Positions 59,779 through 64,000 of a stretch of 64,000 nt of DNA are shown here, in pieces. The stretch is taken from assembly GCA_900208305.1 (NCBI GenBank), contig OAPG01000010.1, forward strand, positions 186,001 to 250,000, read 5' to 3'. The translations under genes and the position numbers were made by a program. The first letter of the stretch is position 1. The number at the start of each line of letters is the position of its first letter. Source of the stretch: Melanopsichium pennsylvanicum (taxonomy: Eukaryota > Basidiomycota > Ustilaginomycetes > Ustilaginales). Under the pieces are notes generated by a model, which saw only the letters and a program-made list of their open reading frames with translations, was not told the DNA's origin and did not search any database.

Positions 59779-60805
59779 ACAACATGCAATGTATCACTGC
59801 TACCTCTTCGCCTCAATCGTAGATACAGTATCTTTACTGTTTTTTTTTTTTTTTTTTTTTTTTTTTTTCTCATTTCTTCCATTGTAGACCGAAGTGGATC
59901 GAAAAGCCTCCTTCGATGGTGTGAAGACCGCTATGCCAGTCTGTGACTGATTGTCATGCGCGGTCAAATTCGGTGGTGACATTTTTGATACTTATACTGA
60001 ACTTCCGCTAGCGTTTGCCCAACTAGATGATGAAGCTTTCTGAATGCGAGTAAAATTCTGACACAAGCTGGATGTAAATAATTGACGAGAAGAAACGACC
60101 ATAATAAAAGCATAGGGTTGCGGTAAGGTGAGAGCGTACTCTTAGATCCCAAGGCTTCCGGACCTCAAGCTTGGGGAAAACGCAGCAGATAGACAGCTCA
60201 ATGAGAAGAGGACAAGGAAGGAGGAACAAGGTGAAGACATTGCTGCTACCGCCCACTCGCTCCACAGACTCTCTCTCGCAGCCATTACGCGCGAGACAGA
60301 CCAGGTGACCCGGACCCACATTGTGGGTGCGTTAAAGCTTGAAATATGGATGAAAGCAGAATGTGGTGGTCGCACAGCACAGCTGGCTTCGTGGCTGGAT
60401 TCATCTGGCACTTCAATCATGTTGAGTCGCCACAACTACTACAGTACGTAATGGTCGCGCTCTTGACACAAAGTCGACTGTCGATACTTCGGTCCGGCGC
60501 ACAATGCGTCTCGATGTGCTACCGTGGGACTATGAGGGTGTTTGGTGCCTCCCACGGAATGTTGTGTGGGAGAACTTTGTTGCTTCTTGCTAAGTACACA
60601 TATACCCTCTCAGCGGGTCATGCCCCTCAAAGGCAGTCGTCCTGCTGCATCACCATTCATCCCTGCAGATGTGCTGCCCTTGTTGCTGCCAAATATGCCC
60701 ATCAGCTACCTTTGGGCGGTCTTTAAGGCTGACTGAAAGACACTCCTTCTTTCTGCGCTTTTCAAACTCTCGAGAGTGCTTGAGCCTCTGTCACCTTTCT
60801 CAAAC
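59779..60805. other. Gene-free stretch with a long T-run
   Basis: 1 kb after the HPP gene. A T-run of about 29 bases lies at 59840-59868, directly preceded by TACAGTATCTTTACTGT, another form of the recurring motif in an inverted arrangement. The rest is the upstream region of the secreted protein gene; no ORF has a recognisable motif. Confidence 0.55.
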
Positions 60806-62866
60806 ATGCTCGGACTTATTCGCTGGGCCTCGTGCAGGCCGATGCTGGTCTTAGCTTTGGTCTGCCTGCTCGAGTGCGCTGCCATCTCTGCTGCGAATGA
60901 CCAAGCACGCAACCCTTACGCGCAGACTCAGCTCCACTTAGGTGATCGCAAACTTTTCGACACCCAGACATCAAAGCCGAAGAGTGTCCGTCTCGCTTCG
61001 GCAAACCATGCAAATGCTGTGACTGTAGCCAGAGGTATGGCAGACGTCTTTCATGAGCGTGGCTACGCATCGTTCGACCATGCCGCTGTACATGCAGCCC
61101 GGCAGAAGGACATGGATGGTGCCAAGAACCTGCTCGAGCGGGGCATGCCTTTTGTGGGATCTTCCTCTGACCCGAAGCAGGGCAGGAAGAAACATTCGCT
61201 GAACGGTGGACGCGGTATGCGTATTCCGCCATACGTGCAAGAGACACGAGGAGAAGAAGCAGGTAGAGAGCAGACAGCATTGCGCGAGCGCACAAAGCAT
61301 GAAGCCTTAAAAAACGTCGGCTCGCTGGACATCATGGAGCGAGGTAACAACTATTTCCTCGAGACGACACTCAATAATCGCGGTCCCGCCGGTATTAGAC
61401 CCTACACAGATCTTCATCTTCTATTACCTCGCGGGTTGAGGAAGCGAATGGACCAGCCCACGGACACGATCGACTACTATCGACACCATTTCACGCTTGA
61501 TTGGCGAACTCAACCCACGCCTGAACACATGAGGGCGGATACGTGGCGAGATGTAATACACTTTGATGGAAAACCAGTCTTTTATGCGAAGGAACGCCCT
61601 GTGGAAAAAGCTCATCAGGCTGTGAAAGACTATGGCTCCTTCTATATCATCGGCGAGCGCAGCGCAGGCAGGCGTGCACCTGTTCCGGTCTATCTTAGAG
61701 ACGCGTATGCTGCGGAAGAAGCCCATGATTCGGAAGCGCTTCTACTTCAGATGCGCAATGCTAAGAAACTAGCTGAAAGGCAAGGAGAGCTTGCCATGAA
61801 GCTCGCGTACGGCCCTCACTTCGCAGACCGCGCAACATACTTTGCACACTACTGGGAACCTTCTTTTCGGGACGTATCGCACCGAGCGACGACGATCTCC
61901 GCAAGCACTGACATTGGAGAAGCTCGCAGACTTCTTAATTCGGAAAACATGCTCAAGCTCGAGAACCAAGAAAAAAACCCAACCATCGGATTTTTGCTCA
62001 GGCAAGACGGAAAGGTGGACTTTGAGGAATACCCTCGCGCGGCCCCCCGGACTGGCAAGCGCACAGGCAGCCTTCGTATGCCGGAGTATGGAAGCAGTTC
62101 CCGCCAGTCTTCGAGTGCTGAAGCTCAACCTGCTGGTGAGCGTCACCAGAGAACATCAAGCGATATACTCGAGGATCTTCTACAGCAAACGGGTCCGAAC
62201 TGGAGACCCTCTCAGATGGAGTTTTATGGCTCAGGAATGTTTTCAGACAATCCAAGTTTGTCGCCCAAGGAGGGCGACGAGAGAGGTCGTTACTACGCGA
62301 ATGTTCCGTACCACAAAGGATTGCCTATCTTTTTCCCCGCTGATGATACGTCGACGCTAGAGAAAGCGAATCAAGCTGCCCGAGATTACGGCGCCTTTTG
62401 GCTGATTGGACCTACCAGCTCCCAACCTCCAGAAACAATTTCATATTTGTACAACAAGGGCGGGAAGATCGATCCAGGGAGCAATGAGGTCTTCCAACAT
62501 GTTCTGGACATGCGCCAAGCTGAAATTGTTCACGGTCCGGTAACAAAGGCTCTCATGTTCGGCCCTGACTTTGATCGTCGTCAGCCTAGGCATGGTCGCA
62601 TCCTCGGATCCTTGAGGAAATCACCCTGGAAAACTCCGCGCTGGGACGAGGTGGCTCGAGACGCTGAGCGAATCCAGATCGATGCATTCGATCACAACAC
62701 GCCAATCGATCACAACATGCTAGTCGATCATTACAAGCAGCAACTGCCGGAGATCTGGTCCAAGCTCAACCAAAAAGGAATGCTGGTTGTGGTCGAAGGT
62801 TCAAGAGAGACTGGCTATGCGCTCAAAGCCTCGGGTAAGTTGCTTTACAAAGTCCTCAAAACGTAG
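60806..62866 (+). CDS. Secreted cysteine-free protein with an internal duplication (effector candidate)
   Basis: 686 aa from ATG 60806; the longer frame starts with GTG. A clear signal peptide (basic start, hydrophobic core MLVLALVCLLECAA, cleavage after about residue 29). The mature part has no Cys and no membrane span. Two related modules are visible: A at about 246-413 and B at about 496-686. They share EKA(H/N)QA(V/A)(K/R)DYG(S/A)F(Y/W)(I/L)IG, K-L/M-x-GP-x-F near an alanine-rich helix, and a C-terminal strand pattern. The N-terminal third may hold a weaker related unit. I recognise no known family. Secretion plus lineage-specific look makes a host-interaction role plausible, but it is not shown. 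Confidence 0.75.
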   Translation: MLGLIRWASCRPMLVLALVCLLECAAISAANDQARNPYAQTQLHLGDRKLFDTQTSKPKSVRLASANHANAVTVARGMADVFHERGYASFDHAAVHAARQKDMDGAKNLLERGMPFVGSSSDPKQGRKKHSLNGGRGMRIPPYVQETRGEEAGREQTALRERTKHEALKNVGSLDIMERGNNYFLETTLNNRGPAGIRPYTDLHLLLPRGLRKRMDQPTDTIDYYRHHFTLDWRTQPTPEHMRADTWRDVIHFDGKPVFYAKERPVEKAHQAVKDYGSFYIIGERSAGRRAPVPVYLRDAYAAEEAHDSEALLLQMRNAKKLAERQGELAMKLAYGPHFADRATYFAHYWEPSFRDVSHRATTISASTDIGEARRLLNSENMLKLENQEKNPTIGFLLRQDGKVDFEEYPRAAPRTGKRTGSLRMPEYGSSSRQSSSAEAQPAGERHQRTSSDILEDLLQQTGPNWRPSQMEFYGSGMFSDNPSLSPKEGDERGRYYANVPYHKGLPIFFPADDTSTLEKANQAARDYGAFWLIGPTSSQPPETISYLYNKGGKIDPGSNEVFQHVLDMRQAEIVHGPVTKALMFGPDFDRRQPRHGRILGSLRKSPWKTPRWDEVARDAERIQIDAFDHNTPIDHNMLVDHYKQQLPEIWSKLNQKGMLVVVEGSRETGYALKASGKLLYKVLKT

Positions 62867-64000
62867 ATTCCATGACAAAAACGGCTTGACTGCCGTATAG
62901 GCTCCTCGTTCGCTTTTCTTAACGTCGGTTTCCGCTCGTTGATCCTTTCTTGATCATTCCGAGAATAGACCTTTGTTGTAGTTAGGTGGCTTCAGAGACG
63001 CCTCGATCGACTGAATCAATCAACACTTCATGTTTTCTCTGCAATGTGACTAAAAGCCTTTAGAAGAGGGCTGAGACAACACACTCCACTGTGCAAGGCT
63101 TGAAGAATGTATTTATTCGGTGAGAGAGATGATAGGTACAAAGTTGAAACGAAGAGCTGTCAATCATGGCATTGCTACCCATCTTTGTGGTCAATCGTTT
63201 GTTCGCCGGTCATTTGTTCAATCTGTAGCCTTTCTCCAAGGGATTTCCATGTATGCCGCATTCCAAGTGATGACAGTGAAAGGAGAGCGTTCCTGCTCCA
63301 ATCGAGTTTGATGAGCGTCCATGTGAACGAAAGCGTGCCTGCACCAGTGTGTTTCAATATTTCTATGTGATTTTGACGGGTAGCCACACGAAAATTATGT
63401 TAGGGAGATTTCGAGACGCTATGAGTTCGATTTTGGCGTTGAGTTCAGCCTCGGCAAATGAGTTCGGTAGAGCTTCTGCATGACCCTGCATGAAGTCATC
63501 TCATCCCCGTAACCTTTGGCAGAGAGAAGTCATGGAGCTGACGTGAGATATGTTTGCCCAACCCAGTCTACCCACTCGGAACCGAATAATCTGTAAATGA
63601 ATAAGCATGACTTGAGTAAAAATGATCACGAGACGCGAGCCAAATTTTCGCGGAAGTTCAAAGTCAAGTCCCGAGCGATCCCATTCTCATCGTGCTTTCG
63701 AAAAACATAAACGATAAGTTCAATTCTGCAATCACGTTTGACCGAGCTGAGCTCATCCATATTCCTATTTTGTCTCCGGAACCTCACTATTAAATAAGTA
63801 TAAACTAAAGAAGTAATATCCTACCAACCAACCACAGTTGCCCTCCACATCTGCATGTCCGCGGATGCGCAACTCGATCTTCCTTGTCGAACTCAGCGTT
63901 AACTCGTTCAGCGTGTAGTGTCTGCTCCACTCTGAACAGACTCAGTTTATGCTATCTCCGCAGTCTTGCTGTTTTATTGATACATTTTTTTTGGTTATAT
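62867..64000. other. Gene-free right end of the window
   Basis: 1.1 kb after the secreted protein gene. The open frames (for example 63107-63370) are short, overlap each other on both strands and lack motifs. The gene that might use this upstream DNA would lie beyond the window. Confidence 0.5.

Overview
The window is nuclear DNA of a fungus, most likely a basidiomycete smut (Ustilaginales). This is inferred from mostly intronless genes, a GT-AG intron style with short introns of about 90-115 bp, the set of fungal proteins (Zn2Cys6 regulator, peroxisomal acyl-CoA oxidase, Nha1-type antiporter, CHR chromate transporter, HPP protein) and a secreted cysteine-free protein typical of plant-associated smuts. 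I cannot name the species. About twenty host genes are supported. They lie on both strands with no operons; neighbours are mostly convergent pairs with 130-450 bp between stop codons, or divergent pairs sharing 0.8-2.4 kb of upstream DNA.

Region 1-8913 is transposon territory. A Ty3/gypsy chromovirus lies on the minus strand. Its 3' LTR is cut by the window start, its two LTRs match over the 336 bp that can be compared, and gag and pol are both open. The pol stop/start junction overlaps gag (TGATG), and the first integrase catalytic Asp is Asn. A short imperfect palindrome recurs in its LTR, both untranslated regions and two places inside pol. It abuts an old, decayed copy of the same family (7250-7860).

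Region 8914-23100 holds polynucleotide kinase/phosphatase, a gamma-glutamyltranspeptidase, a large Zn2Cys6 regulator, acyl-CoA oxidase with a PTS1 signal and a GT31-type glycosyltransferase. Region 24349-26365 is a DIRS/Ngaro-like tyrosine-recombinase retroelement that has lost its reverse transcriptase.

Region 26796-47552 holds an unusual fusion of an acyl-CoA-synthetase-like domain with a six-hairpin (GH105-like) glycosidase, then VPS71/ZNHIT1 (SWR1 complex, one intron), an alpha/beta hydrolase of the ABHD1/3-EMB8 type, the proteasome chaperone NAS2, a Na+/H+ antiporter, a SAM methyltransferase, a secreted GH42-type beta-galactosidase (one intron) and a hexose transporter (one intron). The last two are neighbours on the same strand and could cooperate in using galactosides, but that is inference.

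Region 49844-62866 holds an unknown basic/proline-rich protein, a CHR-family transporter in four exons including a 5-nt microexon, an unknown disordered protein, a GNAT acetyltransferase, an HPP-family membrane protein and a secreted protein with an internal duplication (effector candidate). Intergenic DNA throughout the window is strikingly rich in the 8-mer TTACTGTA/TACAGTAA. No rRNA, convincing tRNA or CRISPR was seen.
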